From positions 1 to 58,529 of the forward strand of contig NZ_CAKJTI010000022.1 of the NCBI RefSeq assembly GCF_917563915.1: a DNA stretch of 58,529 nucleotides, written 5' to 3'. Position 1 is the first letter of the stretch, and every line of letters begins with the position of its first letter. Of the stretch, positions 1 to 9,147 are shown in pieces. The notes under the pieces are model-generated. The model did no database searches. It was given only the letters and a program-made list of their open reading frames with translations, and was not told the DNA's origin. Position numbers and translations under genes: made by a program. The stretch comes from Bacillus rhizoplanae. Lineage in GTDB: Bacteria; Bacillota; Bacilli; Bacillales; Bacillaceae_G.

Positions 1-10
1 TATTTATAGT

Positions 11-100
11 TATGTCACACATTACATGACCAATTTGTCTTAAATATGAACGTAAAAAAGAATACACTTAAGACAGTATAATTTATTGAAGTGTGACATA
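11..100. repeat. large imperfect dyad with 10-bp perfect arms
   Basis: The arms TATGTCACAC (11-20) and GTGTGACATA (91-100) are perfect inverted complements. A second nested pair, TGTCTTAA (36-43) and TTAAGACA (68-75), shares exactly the same symmetry centre. The centre is AT-rich and partly paired. It lies upstream of the asnA promoter. It may be an operator, a transcript hairpin or the remnant of a small inverted-repeat element; no identity is claimed. Confidence 0.5.
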
Positions 101-194
101 TTGTATTTATGGAAATGCGTTCAAATACTTTCTTATCACACACTATTTGAAAAACCATAAAATAAAGAATTGAAAAATATTTTTAAAATTTTTG

Positions 195-222
195 TTGACT
201 TTCTTATTTTTTTGTATAAAAT
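195..222 (+). promoter_or_regulatory. likely sigma-A promoter of asnA
   Basis: TTGACT (195-200) is followed 16 bases later by TAAAAT (217-222), just upstream of the T-box leader. Spacing is acceptable for a vegetative promoter. It is inferred by pattern only. Confidence 0.5.
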
Positions 223-239
223 AAGCATTAATAAAATGT

Positions 240-540
240 TTCAGAGATGTGACAGTAAAACGACTGTGAAAGGAAGAGTAGTAATAGGGCGTAGTCCAAG
301 CGAGTCAGGGATGGTGTGAGCCTGATACGAAGCCTGTTATGAAGAACCTCCTGGAGTCGCTAACCGAAATCCTTTTTAGGAAAGTAGACTTAGCCGGGAA
401 CTTCGCCGTTACAAGAAGAACAGTATCGAGTTATCTCTAATCTCCGTACTGATAAGTGAGCAACCTCTGTTGCTAATTTGGGTGGTACCGCGGAACCAAA
501 GCCTTTCGTCCCAGTTTTTTGGGATAGAAGGGCTTTTTTT
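240..540 (+). ncRNA. T-box leader of asnA
   Basis: The leader carries the hallmark T-box GGTGGTACCGCG at 481-492, which pairs with the uncharged tRNA acceptor end. A Rho-independent terminator follows (about 497-540, GCCTTTCGTCCC and GGGATAGAAGGGC arms, then a T run). A long structured 5' part starts at about 245. The downstream gene makes asparagine, so tRNA-Asn is the expected ligand; an AAC triplet occurs at 345-347, but I could not fold stem I to prove it is the specifier. Uncharged tRNA would favour the antiterminator and asnA transcription. Confidence 0.93.
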
Positions 541-588
541 ATTGGTTTCTATCCTCACTACATCAAAACATTTTAGGAGGAAAACAAC

Positions 589-1572
589 ATGTACCAAACA
601 TTAATGACAGTAAGAGAAACACAAATCGCAATTAAGGAAGTTAAAACATTTTTTGAAGAGCAATTATCAAAACGTCTTGGATTATTCCGCGTATCTGCGC
701 CATTATTTGTAACGAAAAAATCAGGATTAAACGATCATTTAAACGGTGTAGAGCGTCCAATTGAATTTGATATGCTGCATTCAGGAGAAGAGTTAGAAAT
801 TGTACATTCACTAGCAAAATGGAAAAGATTTGCCCTGCATGAATATGGATATGAAGCTGGTGAAGGTTTATATACAAACATGAACGCAATTCGCCGCGAT
901 GAAGAGCTCGATGCAACGCATTCCATTTACGTTGATCAATGGGATTGGGAAAAAATTATTCAAAAAGAATGGCGCACAGTAGATTACTTACAAGAAACCG
1001 TACGAACAATTTATGGAATATTCAAAGATTTAGAAGGCTATTTATTTGAAAAATACCCGTTCCTTGGTAAATACTTACCGGAAGATATCGTATTTATCAC
1101 ATCTCAAGAGCTTGAAGATAAATATCCAGAATTAACACCGAAAGATCGTGAGCATGCGATTGCGAAAGAACACGGTGCAGTCTTTATTAGCGGAATTGGG
1201 GGGGCGCTGCGCTCTGGTGAAAAACATGATGGACGTGCAGCTGACTATGATGATTGGAAATTAAACGGAGATATCTTATTCTGGAATCCAGTACTGCAGT
1301 CTTCATTTGAATTATCATCCATGGGCATTCGTGTTGACAGCAAATCTCTTGATGAACAATTAACAATAACAGGGGAAGATTTCAAACGTGAATATGATTT
1401 CCATAAAGGTATTTTAGAGGACGTACTTCCACTTACACTTGGCGGTGGCATTGGACAATCAAGAATGTGCATGTACTTCTTACGCAAGGCACATATTGGC
1501 GAAGTTCAAACTTCTGTATGGCCAGATGACATGCGTGAAGAGTGCAAGAAGCAAAACATTCACTTATTCTAA
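589..1572 (+). CDS. asnA: aspartate--ammonia ligase (AsnA)
   Basis: Makes asparagine from aspartate, ammonia and ATP in the cytoplasm. At 327 residues it has the usual size of the AsnA family, which resembles class II aminoacyl-tRNA synthetases. Family-typical stretches are visible: GRAADYDDW near residue 217, NGDILFWNP shortly after, and the C-terminal [12 protein letters not shown] motif. An AGGAGG-like site (AGGAGGAAAACAAC) precedes the ATG. It is a single-gene unit between the T-box leader and a strong terminator at 1585-1618, so expression should follow tRNA-Asn charging. Nothing looks broken. Confidence 0.97.
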   Translation: MYQTLMTVRETQIAIKEVKTFFEEQLSKRLGLFRVSAPLFVTKKSGLNDHLNGVERPIEFDMLHSGEELEIVHSLAKWKRFALHEYGYEAGEGLYTNMNAIRRDEELDATHSIYVDQWDWEKIIQKEWRTVDYLQETVRTIYGIFKDLEGYLFEKYPFLGKYLPEDIVFITSQELEDKYPELTPKDREHAIAKEHGAVFISGIGGALRSGEKHDGRAADYDDWKLNGDILFWNPVLQSSFELSSMGIRVDSKSLDEQLTITGEDFKREYDFHKGILEDVLPLTLGGGIGQSRMCMYFLRKAHIGEVQTSVWPDDMREECKKQNIHLF

Positions 1573-1584
1573 AAATAAAACAAG

Positions 1585-1618
1585 GAGATGACCCAAAAGT
1601 CCACTTTTGGGTCATCTC
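1585..1618 (+). terminator. intrinsic terminator after asnA
   Basis: A 15-bp perfect stem, GAGATGACCCAAAAG paired with CTTTTGGGTCATCTC around a 4-base loop, lies 12 bases after the asnA stop. Confidence 0.85.
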
Positions 1619-1704
1619 TTACTACTTTTCAATATGATCCAGCTTCAGTGGATAGGCTATTCACGTGTCGAACATTGTTTAAGGATCTTTATAATATGTC
1701 GAAT

Positions 1705-1790
1705 CGCCGATATATTATAAAAAATGGTCGATATATTGTGAAAAGCGCCGATAAATGTACCATTTCGACCGATATATCGGTCGACACATA
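1705..1790. repeat. four degenerate ~21-bp units with CGATATAT core
   Basis: Units with the cores CCGATATATT (1707), TCGATATATT (1728), CCGATAAATG (1748) and CCGATATATC (1769) recur at 20-21 base spacing. The last unit contains the palindrome CCGATATATCGG. Two helical turns between units would put them on one DNA face, as in cooperative operators. They lie between the convergent ends of asnA and lysC, so a promoter role is not obvious. Confidence 0.5.
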
Positions 1791-1792
1791 AG

Positions 1793-1841
1793 AAGGGGCC
1801 GATCCCCCAAGGCACCTATGTGCTTTTGGAGTCGGCTCCTT
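1793..1841 (-). terminator. hairpin at the 3' end of lysC
   Basis: AAGGAGCCGACTCC pairs imperfectly with GGGGGATCGGCCCCTT around a loop containing GCACATAGGTGC. It sits just after the lysC stop codon. The following T tract on the minus strand is weak. Confidence 0.55.
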
Positions 1842-1848
1842 GTTTTAT

Positions 1849-3081
1849 CTAATTTACTGATACGAGAGGCTCGATTTTTGCCATAAACGATTCATGAAGT
1901 GCTTCCACACCTTTTATTAAGTTAAGACGATCAATAACTACAGAAACTTTAATTTCAGATGTACTTACCATTTTAATATGAATATTTTCTTCTTGTAATG
2001 TTGAGAACATTTGAGCAGCTACACCTGGATTAGATACCATACCTGATCCAACAATTGATACTTTCGCCAAATGATTTTCATATTCTACAGATTCATAGTG
2101 CATAACCTCACGATTTTCTTCTAGTACGGCTAATGTTTCTTTTAAGTCATTCGAATGAATAGAGAAGGATAAATGTACAGTTCCTTCATTTGTAATACTT
2201 TGAATAATAATATCTACATTAATATGAGCACTCGCTAATGTAGAGAAGATTGTGGGAAGTTTTCCTTGTTGTAATCCTTTAATCGTTACGCGCGTAATAT
2301 TGTCTTCAAATGCAATGCCTTTTACGATTGATTGTTGTTCCATGTCACATTCTCCCTTTACGATTGTTCCGTTTTCTTGTTTCATACTTGAGCGAACTTC
2401 TAAAATAACATTATGATTTTTCGCAAATTCTACTGCTCTTGGATGAAGTACACCAGCACCAAGGTTGGCGAGTTCTAGCATTTCATCATAGGAAATTTCA
2501 TCTAATTTGTAAGCATCTTTTACAACTCGTGGATCAGTTGTGTAAACACCTGTTACATCCGTATAAATATCACATTTTTTTGCTTTTAATGCTGCAGCTA
2601 ATGCGACTGCAGTTGTATCAGAACCGCCGCGGCCGAGCGTTGTAATTTCTTGTTCTGCGCTTAATCCTTGGAAACCGGCTACAACGACAATTGTTCCTTT
2701 TTGTAAATGAGATTGAATACGATCTGTATCAATATCGGTAATTCTTGCACTGCCGTGTACAGGTTCGGTTGTAATACCTGCTTGCCAGCCTGTTAGTGAA
2801 ATTGCAGCATAACCTTTCGCTTGCAGAGCCATTGTTAATAAAGAAATTGAAATTTGTTCACCTGTTGTAAGTAGCATGTCCATTTCTCGTTTACTAGGCT
2901 GATCAGTAATACCGGTAGCTAAAGATACTAATTCATCTGTATTATGTCCCATCGCGGAAACGACCGCTACAATTCCATGTCCTCTTTCATATTCTTCAAT
3001 GACTAAATCCGCAACATGTTGAATACGTTCGATACTTCCAACAGATGTACCACCAAATTTTTGAACAATAATTTCCATCAT
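1849..3081 (-). CDS. lysC: lysine-sensitive aspartokinase (aspartokinase II type)
   Basis: Phosphorylates aspartate, the first step toward lysine, threonine, methionine and diaminopimelate. The protein has 410 residues, close to B. subtilis LysC (408). The kinase domain starts with VQKFGGTSV near residue 6, contains TTGEQIS near 91 and LGRGGSDTTAVALAAAL near 170; two ACT domains follow from about residue 265. Internal start codons in this family give a separate beta subunit. The lysine riboswitch upstream indicates lysine control and separates it from DapG-type (diaminopimelate-controlled) kinases. The second Met could also be the start. Confidence 0.93.
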   Translation of the reverse strand: MMEIIVQKFGGTSVGSIERIQHVADLVIEEYERGHGIVAVVSAMGHNTDELVSLATGITDQPSKREMDMLLTTGEQISISLLTMALQAKGYAAISLTGWQAGITTEPVHGSARITDIDTDRIQSHLQKGTIVVVAGFQGLSAEQEITTLGRGGSDTTAVALAAALKAKKCDIYTDVTGVYTTDPRVVKDAYKLDEISYDEMLELANLGAGVLHPRAVEFAKNHNVILEVRSSMKQENGTIVKGECDMEQQSIVKGIAFEDNITRVTIKGLQQGKLPTIFSTLASAHINVDIIIQSITNEGTVHLSFSIHSNDLKETLAVLEENREVMHYESVEYENHLAKVSIVGSGMVSNPGVAAQMFSTLQEENIHIKMVSTSEIKVSVVIDRLNLIKGVEALHESFMAKIEPLVSVN

Positions 3082-3189
3082 GAGAGCCCACTTTCAATTT
3101 AATATTGGTTAATAAATTAGGAAAAATGTTGTTAAACATAAGATGGGAAATATAGATCCCTTTCATTCCTGCGAGTTACCGAAAGCAAA

Positions 3190-3225
3190 TAAAAAAACAC
3201 CATCTCAAATAGGTGAGGATGGTGC
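3190..3225 (-). terminator. terminator hairpin of the lysC leader
   Basis: On the minus strand CACCATC and GATGGTG arms are followed by TTTTTTT. It lies between the lysine aptamer and lysC. A second hairpin (about 3268-3322, arms around GATCAT/ATGATC followed by T-rich sequence) lies closer to the aptamer and may be the riboswitch-controlled terminator. Confidence 0.7.
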
Positions 3226-3315
3226 TGTTACAGGAAAAAGGAAACAGAAAACGGAGCTAATAAAAAAACCGCCAAAAAAGAAGACGATCATAAAGAAACA
3301 TGATCTCTCTTTTTT

Positions 3316-3497
3316 GTAGATAGCTCTTCATATATACACCGCTGTATATATGACAGTTCTGTTTCTATTCGAAAACAGCCCCAATTTACATGTTCAGAGA
3401 AACATATAAATTTCGGCAACCTTTCCTTTCTTCTAAACTCACTGACAATCTCTGTGTCTCCTTTAGAATACTCATAAAAGTTGCAACCTCTATCTCA
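3316..3497 (-). ncRNA. lysine riboswitch (L box)
   Basis: Read on the minus strand, the aptamer opens with GATAGAGGTTGC, continues with AGGAG, CAGTGAG and GAAAGGTTGCCGAA, then GGGGCTG and ACAGAACTGTCAT. It closes with GCTATC, which pairs with the opening GATAG to form P1. This order of conserved blocks is that of the lysine riboswitch. It should shut off lysC when lysine is plentiful by transcription termination. Confidence 0.93.
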
Positions 3498-3717
3498 CGT
3501 CGTTCGGCGAGAGTGATTGGTTGTATGAAGTTGTTGGTAACATTTGTTCCATAGTAATCAAAATGTTGAGAGAAATCAAGTGGGTTATAAAAATTTAGAA
3601 AATTAAATCTATTCTAAAATGAAATGAAAATGATATAAAATATGTTTAAAAGAAGGATTTATAACAATATTTTACAAATTTATTCGTTATATAGATTATA
3701 TGGATGGAGCGGTGTGA

Positions 3718-4626
3718 ATGGAAAAACAAAAACCTATTTATGTGCAAACTGAAATAGAAACAACAATGAATGAACTTTGGAAATATACACAAGATCCAAA
3801 GATACATACAGAATGGGATGCACGGTTTACAGAAATATCGTATTTAGAGAGAAAAGAAGGCGAACCGCAGCGTTTTTTGTATAAAACAAAAATTGGTTTT
3901 GGACTTGAAATTGCTGGAGAAGGAGAATCAATAGGAGAACTACAAAAAGAAGGTGGGGAACGAATCTCTTCACTGAAATTTTGGACAGATAGTAAACTTT
4001 CGTTGATTGCGGTAGGGAGGGGTTATTGGAAGTATACACCGAATGAGAATAAGATTCACTTTGAAACGCAGTATGATTATGAAACGAGGTTTGGAAATAT
4101 AGGGAAATCTATAGATTCATACATATTTCGTCCGTTATTAGGATGGGCAACTGCTTGGAGTTTTGATGCTTTAAAACTGTGGTTAGAAAAAGGATTTCAT
4201 CCACGTTTATTATTAAAAAGAGCTGTTACGTATTATCTCGTTTGTTTTTTACTTTCTTTTGTGTGGATTTATCAAGGACTTATTCCGAAAGTTTTATATA
4301 CGCATCCAGAAGAGGTACGAATGCTTTCTAGTCTTATTGGTGCAACTGATAATGCTGCATGGATTATTAAAATGATTGGCTTTTTGGAAATCGTATTTGG
4401 AATCGCGTGGTTGATACCTTTCCAAAAGAAGAAATTGTTTTTCATTCATATTATTATACTATTGGCATTGACCACTGCAGCAGGATTCACAAATATTCAT
4501 AGTTTTATACAACCTTTTAATCCAATTACTTTAAACATCATGCTGATTGGATTTTCAATAATCGGTTATGTAAATAGTAATAACTTACCACAAGCAAAAC
4601 ATTGTAAGAGAAGCAGAAAGGGGTAA
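3718..4626 (+). CDS. yndG: SRPBCC / DoxX-like membrane protein, YndG type
   Basis: First gene of a three-gene operon. Residues 1-165 look like a START/SRPBCC lipid-binding-like fold (WKYTQDPKIHTEWDARF, HFETQYDYETRFG). Residues 170-295 contain about four membrane segments of the DoxX-like type. The order SRPBCC/DoxX-like, DUF4166, YndJ matches the B. subtilis yndG-yndH-yndJ operon. The stop lies 4 bases before the next start. The biochemical role is unknown; a membrane or cell-surface lipid function is only a guess. Confidence 0.75.
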   Translation: MEKQKPIYVQTEIETTMNELWKYTQDPKIHTEWDARFTEISYLERKEGEPQRFLYKTKIGFGLEIAGEGESIGELQKEGGERISSLKFWTDSKLSLIAVGRGYWKYTPNENKIHFETQYDYETRFGNIGKSIDSYIFRPLLGWATAWSFDALKLWLEKGFHPRLLLKRAVTYYLVCFLLSFVWIYQGLIPKVLYTHPEEVRMLSSLIGATDNAAWIIKMIGFLEIVFGIAWLIPFQKKKLFFIHIIILLALTTAAGFTNIHSFIQPFNPITLNIMLIGFSIIGYVNSNNLPQAKHCKRSRKG

Positions 4627-4630
4627 AAAT

Positions 4631-5260
4631 TTGTCTTCCATTTACGAAGCATTATTAGGAGAATCCTATTATCAGTTACATCCAAAATTACAGAAACGTT
4701 ATGCAATTACAGAAAAATATAGTTTTGTAGGAGAAGGAAGGATGGATGAAATTACAGAAGGATCGGTTGCTGTAAGAATGTTTTTAAAAGTAGCAGCAAA
4801 ATTCCGGATGTTCTTTTCAGAAAGAGGGGAAGAAGTACCATTTATCATTCAGAATACTGCAGAGAAAGACAGTAAAGGAGAGGTATTTGTAAGATGGAAT
4901 CGGATGTTTCTATTTGGTGAAAAAAAACGTTATTTTAATGCTGTTATGTATTTGAATGATAAACAAGATGAAATTATCGATTATTTCGGTGAACCACATT
5001 TGCTCGTATCGACGCTTGCGCTTCATGTTGGTGCAAAAGGAGCAATTCATATTTCATCAAAAAAACAATGGTTCTACTTATGTGGAGTGAAAATTCCATT
5101 GCCAAAGTTTTTATATGGAGAGGCAAAGATTATAGAAAGTTATGATGATGAATTAGATTGTTATCGAATTCATGTACAAGTGCAAAATCCGTTATTAGGG
5201 CCGCTTTTCTCCTATAAGGGGACGTTTAAAGAAAGGGATATAAATATATGCGAAATATAA
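4631..5260 (+). CDS. yndH: DUF4166 protein, YndH type
   Basis: A 209-residue protein with no membrane segment or signal peptide. It starts at TTG (4631), with AGAAAGGGG 6 bases upstream. It resembles the DUF4166 family by position and features such as FVRWNRMF and the GPLFSYKGTF end. The reading frame overlaps the next gene by 13 bases, so translation is probably coupled. Function is unknown. Confidence 0.75.
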   Translation: MSSIYEALLGESYYQLHPKLQKRYAITEKYSFVGEGRMDEITEGSVAVRMFLKVAAKFRMFFSERGEEVPFIIQNTAEKDSKGEVFVRWNRMFLFGEKKRYFNAVMYLNDKQDEIIDYFGEPHLLVSTLALHVGAKGAIHISSKKQWFYLCGVKIPLPKFLYGEAKIIESYDDELDCYRIHVQVQNPLLGPLFSYKGTFKERDINICEI

Positions 5261-6876
5261 TGATTGGTTCCATCTGTTATGTCACTTTTCTCATACTAGA
5301 GTGGCCAAAGCTACATCCTGTTGAATCGATTATATTATTGTCAATTCTTTTATTTATCCCGATGGCATTTTCTATTGTAGATAAGAGAAAAAGAAATGGA
5401 GAGGAATTATTCTGTTATAAACTTGCAGTATTTATTTATCCAATTGCGGCGATAAGTGCGATGCTTGCTTTTGTAACAAGCCACTTTCTCTTTGCGATAA
5501 TTTGGTTTATATATACGGGTATTGTAGCGTTGTTTGGTGTCCGTAGATTATTAGAAAGAGGCTGGAGACCGCTAGAAGAAACGGCGATTGATAGTGGGTT
5601 TATGTATTTATTTTTAGGCGGCTTTTGGTTCTTTGCTTCTGTAGCAAACATACCAATTATGCAGTTTAGTTCAGATATCGTCTTACTCACAGCAGCTCAT
5701 TTTCATTACTCTGCTTTTCTACTTCCTTTATCTGCGGGTTTGCTAGGGAGAAAGCAACAAAAGAAAAGTCAATTATATACGATTGTTATGTTTATTATCA
5801 TCATCTCTCCGATGACAGTTGCAATTGGCATTACTTATTCGAGAATACTCGAGTTTTTTGCGGTGCTACTCTATCTTATTTCGCTCTATGTTTACGGCAT
5901 TTTTGTATGGAAAACAAAATTTACTTCTATGAGTGCGAAAGTTCTTCTTATTATTTCGTCTAGTACACTTATGGTAACTATTCTTTTTTCGCTTTTATAC
6001 TCATACGGGAACCTTAGGGGAATGATGACTATTACAATTGCGCAAATGGTTTGGATTCATGGGGTTGTGAACGGAATTGGCGTAGCATTACCTGCTTTTA
6101 TTGGCTGGATGATTGAAAAGGAGAATCCAGTATACATTCATTATGGAAAGCCGATGAGTCGTATAAAAGGAAGGATGAAAATTGGAGAGAATATTTTATT
6201 GGAAAATAAGCTAGTAGAGAAGAACGAATATACGGGTCTTATAAATGAAATGATAGATTTTCATAGTAAACAGTTTAATCCCAAAAGTGTATCACCGCTC
6301 ATTATTGATTTTTATGAGAACACGAAAAACTATGAATTAAAAGCAACTATTCATTGGTCACGTTGGTTTCGAATATTTGCTTATCTTTATGAAAAAATAA
6401 GCCGACGCGTGCAGCAAATTCATTTAGGAATGGGAAATCGCTTAGAGGTTATGCATGGAGAGATTGTTTCTATAAAAGATGAAAAAGACGGTAGAAATGA
6501 TGCCAGAGCATGGATTCGGAAAAATGAACAGAATGAAACAATCTTTGTAGCGCTCTACTCTCAGCATGAACATAATGGGGAAACATATATGAATATTGCG
6601 TTGCCATTACCATATGCGAATATGACTGGAATGTTAAAACTGCGCAATGATAAGAAAAAACTTATCATTACGAGTCGGTTACGGAACAGTGCAAAAGGGG
6701 ATGAAGGGATTTATTTACATGGTCGCTTCTTTACGATTCGCTTACCGCTCACAGAAACGTTTTTGATAAGAGAGAAGGATGAAATCACGTTAACAGCACA
6801 TCATCAAATGTGGATGTTTGGTGTGAAGTTTCTAGAGATTGATTATGAAATAGAAAAAACGATTGCTCGAAAATAG
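5248..6876 (+). CDS. yndJ: YndJ-like membrane protein
   Basis: A 542-residue protein whose first ~285 residues form about nine hydrophobic segments. The last ~250 residues are a soluble domain with alternating beta-strand pattern. Length and layout fit YndJ. It overlaps yndH by 13 bases and ends the operon. A hairpin AAAAAACG-TTGCT/AGCAA-CGTTTTTT at about 6854-6888 follows the stop region as terminator. Function is unknown. Confidence 0.8.
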   Translation: MRNIMIGSICYVTFLILEWPKLHPVESIILLSILLFIPMAFSIVDKRKRNGEELFCYKLAVFIYPIAAISAMLAFVTSHFLFAIIWFIYTGIVALFGVRRLLERGWRPLEETAIDSGFMYLFLGGFWFFASVANIPIMQFSSDIVLLTAAHFHYSAFLLPLSAGLLGRKQQKKSQLYTIVMFIIIISPMTVAIGITYSRILEFFAVLLYLISLYVYGIFVWKTKFTSMSAKVLLIISSSTLMVTILFSLLYSYGNLRGMMTITIAQMVWIHGVVNGIGVALPAFIGWMIEKENPVYIHYGKPMSRIKGRMKIGENILLENKLVEKNEYTGLINEMIDFHSKQFNPKSVSPLIIDFYENTKNYELKATIHWSRWFRIFAYLYEKISRRVQQIHLGMGNRLEVMHGEIVSIKDEKDGRNDARAWIRKNEQNETIFVALYSQHEHNGETYMNIALPLPYANMTGMLKLRNDKKKLIITSRLRNSAKGDEGIYLHGRFFTIRLPLTETFLIREKDEITLTAHHQMWMFGVKFLEIDYEIEKTIARK

Positions 6877-6888
6877 CAAGCGTTTTTT
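6854..6888 (+). terminator. intrinsic terminator of the ynd operon
   Basis: The hairpin overlaps the yndJ stop codon: an A-rich arm with ATTGCT, a loop, AGCAAGCG, then TTTTTT. Confidence 0.7.
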
Positions 6889-7009
6889 ATTGCTAAATAA
6901 TACGATATAAAATACAAAAATTAATGAAATTTGAATTTTTAGAAAATGGTTACATTTAAATGTTATAATGGAATGCAGTATTGTTTTATTTTAGGTAAGG
7001 AGGGGACAT

Positions 7010-8272
7010 ATGCAAGGAGAGATACAAGAGCAAAAAAATTCGAATTATATAAGTAATTTATTATTACCTATTACAAAATCACGTCATTTTACTTTTTTAT
7101 GGATTGGGCAACTTTTTTCAGTTCTTGGAAGTTCCATTACAATGGTTATTCTTCCGGTGGTTGTATATACATTAACAGGCTCGACAGTCGTTATGGGGAT
7201 GACAATGACGATGTATATGCTTCCAAATGTACTTATTTTACCATTTTCGGGATTAATTGTAGATCGTCTTAATCGTGTTAAATTGATGTTATTTACCGAT
7301 ATTGTTCGAGGGATATTAATGACAACGCTAGCAATTCTCATGTTTACTGATACTTTAACGATCCATATTTTATATGTATTAGTAGCAATGTATGGTCTTA
7401 TGGAAGGGTTATTTCAACCTGCCTATTCAGCAGTTCGAGCAAGAGTATTTGTGCCAGAAATTCGAAATGCAGCGAACGCCTTAACGCAGATGAGCAGCCA
7501 AGGTGTACGTTTAATCGGTCCAGCACTTGGTGGCCTTATTGTCTCCGTCGCATCTGCAGGTGTCGGTTTTGGTTTAGATGCATTAACGTATTTGAGCTCT
7601 TTTATATGCTTACTATTTTTGAGAGATTTGACAGCAAAAAAAGTGCAAGACAGGGCAGATAATAAGGTTAACCTTAAAAAAGATTTCACGGAAGGAATTG
7701 TAGTATTAAAAAGCCATCCGTGGTTATGGGTTACAATTTTAGCATTTTCGTTTATTAATATTTGTCACGCGGGTATCGTAGTCGTCTTAATTCCTTGGTT
7801 ATTTAATATTCATCATCACTTTGAACCTTTAGTTTACGGTTTTGGAATGGCATTTTCTGGCGGGGGTGCTGTTGTTGCTGCTCTTATTTTTGGAGGGAAA
7901 CAGAAGTGGCATAAACGTGGTTTATTGGCTTATGGTGGTGTTTTAATTAGTGGAATGGCGCTCTTAATAATGCCTTTTGTCTCATGGGCACCAGCATTAA
8001 TTGGATTAATGGCTATTGAAGGGTTTGGCATTATGATTTTCGGTTTAATTTGGGAAACGAGTTTGCAAGAACTTGTGCCGGAAGAAGCGTTTGGTAGAGT
8101 TGTTAGTCTCGATATGCTTGGATCCTTTGCGCTATTACCGTTAGGGTATTTGATAGTTGGATGGTTGGCTAATATAATTGGTGGTATTTTGACTATCATC
8201 ATTTTAGCGATTGCGGCTATTGTAGTGGTTCTGGCCGCTTTATCTGTTCCGAGTATTCGTCAATTTGATTGA
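7010..8272 (+). CDS. MFS family exporter
   Basis: A 420-residue transporter with about 12 membrane segments. The MFS loop 2-3 signature is visible as GLIVDRLNRVKLMLFTD near residue 83. The N-terminal half has LPVVVYTLTGS, and the GPALGGLIVS stretch near residue 172 suggests the drug/macrolide exporter-like (MefA-type) branch. A strong TAAGGAGGGG site is placed 6 bases before the ATG. It is a single gene after the ynd terminator. The substrate cannot be read from sequence. Confidence 0.85.
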   Translation: MQGEIQEQKNSNYISNLLLPITKSRHFTFLWIGQLFSVLGSSITMVILPVVVYTLTGSTVVMGMTMTMYMLPNVLILPFSGLIVDRLNRVKLMLFTDIVRGILMTTLAILMFTDTLTIHILYVLVAMYGLMEGLFQPAYSAVRARVFVPEIRNAANALTQMSSQGVRLIGPALGGLIVSVASAGVGFGLDALTYLSSFICLLFLRDLTAKKVQDRADNKVNLKKDFTEGIVVLKSHPWLWVTILAFSFINICHAGIVVVLIPWLFNIHHHFEPLVYGFGMAFSGGGAVVAALIFGGKQKWHKRGLLAYGGVLISGMALLIMPFVSWAPALIGLMAIEGFGIMIFGLIWETSLQELVPEEAFGRVVSLDMLGSFALLPLGYLIVGWLANIIGGILTIIILAIAAIVVVLAALSVPSIRQFD

Positions 8273-8300
8273 TTCCACTTAACTATAAAAAGAGTAAGCT

Positions 8301-8375
8301 ATGCCTTTTCTGATAAAAATGATTAACAAAGAAGAAATGCATCATCATGTAGTGCCTTTAATGGGAAGTATGTAA
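8301..8375 (+). other. possible 24-codon ORF or gene remnant
   Basis: ATG at 8301 opens a 24-residue frame that begins MPFLIKMINKEE and holds three consecutive His. AAAGAGTAAG upstream is only a fair ribosome binding site. I do not recognise it; it may be chance or a remnant. Confidence 0.2.
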
Positions 8376-8478
8376 AGAAGAAGGAATTCACCTGTGAAGA
8401 ATGATAATTTAATATTTTTATCGAGTAATGAATATAGTATTATCTGTTTTTATTCTTATTAAAAAAGAGGAGGTTCTT

Positions 8479-8769
8479 ATGCAAAAATATATACTTCTAG
8501 CAAAGTTTAATCGTGAAGGAAATGTAAATGTAAAAAATATTAGTGAACGCTTTTCCAACTTACATAAGAATTATGAACGATTCGGTGGACGTATTTTAAC
8601 TGCTTATGCCATTGTAGGTGAATACGATATGGTTATCACTTTTGAAGCACCTGACATATTAGCAGTAAAGAAAATTGATTTAGCAGGGAAATTACCAGGA
8701 ATGGTAGAAACAAAGATTTTCCCGTTATTAGAAATGGATGAATTTCAACAACTAGTAACAGAAATCTAA
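8479..8769 (+). CDS. GYD-domain small protein
   Basis: The 96-residue protein starting at ATG 8479 (AGAGGAGG 6 bases upstream) matches the GYD family: small ferredoxin-like-fold proteins named after a GYD/GEYD motif, here VGEYDMVITFEAPD near residue 52. The frame can be extended upstream to 8428, but no ribosome binding site supports that. It is a single cytoplasmic gene. The family has no settled function; some members bind small ligands. Confidence 0.8.
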   Translation: MQKYILLAKFNREGNVNVKNISERFSNLHKNYERFGGRILTAYAIVGEYDMVITFEAPDILAVKKIDLAGKLPGMVETKIFPLLEMDEFQQLVTEI

Positions 8770-8822
8770 GTTAGAAGATATGGTATTTTCTATTCAAGAT
8801 TGATTTCATAATGTTTAACAAG

Positions 8823-8956
8823 TTTATAACTGAACCTTAAGGTTCAGAGAAACGCAATGAAGATAGGTGGGGATATCTACCCGTAAAGTTCGATTGGTTC
8901 AACTAACCATCAGTGAGGGATGAAGAAAATCCCTACTGATAGAGGTTTCGCTTTAT
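8823..8956. repeat. bcr1-type repeat, 5'-shortened copy
   Basis: It is bounded by TTTAT at 8823-8827 and TTTAT at 8952-8956, as expected for a target-site duplication. The interior matches the full copy at 41866-42019 from AGATAGGTGGGG onward (ACTAACCATCAGTG, GGGATGAAGAAAA, GGTTTCGCTTTAT). The left part holding CCCGCATTAACGGGCAGTAA is replaced by a short AACCTTAAGGTT stretch. The TTTAT flanks and size agree with what I know of B. cereus repeat bcr1. Confidence 0.75.
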
Positions 8957-9044
8957 TTTGGCTATCCTTAATATCTAAGGTTAGCTTTTTTATTTTTTGT
9001 TTCATGTGATGTGTCTTTTTTAGGGGATTGTTTAGAGAAAATGC

Positions 9045-9073
9045 TTGTGACAAAATTGTCACACATGTATAAT
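9045..9073 (+). promoter_or_regulatory. sulP promoter with an 18-bp perfect palindrome
   Basis: TTGTGA (9045-9050) and TATAAT (9068-9073) are separated by exactly 17 bases. The palindrome TGTGACAA-AA-TTGTCACA covers 9046-9063, overlapping the -35 and most of the spacer. A dimeric repressor bound there would block RNA polymerase. The half-site spacing (TGTGA-N8-TCACA) differs from the N6 expected for Fnr or Rex boxes, so the regulator is not identified. Confidence 0.7.
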
Positions 9074-9147
9074 CGAATCTGTTGTGTCGGACCCGACTTT
9101 CATAAGGTGAAAGTTACTTATAATTAAATCAAGAAAGAGGTGCTGTT

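Noticed and set aside
9046-9063. Fnr or Rex box in the sulP promoter
   Set aside because: The half-sites are separated by 8 bases, whereas TGTGA-N6-TCACA is needed for those regulators.
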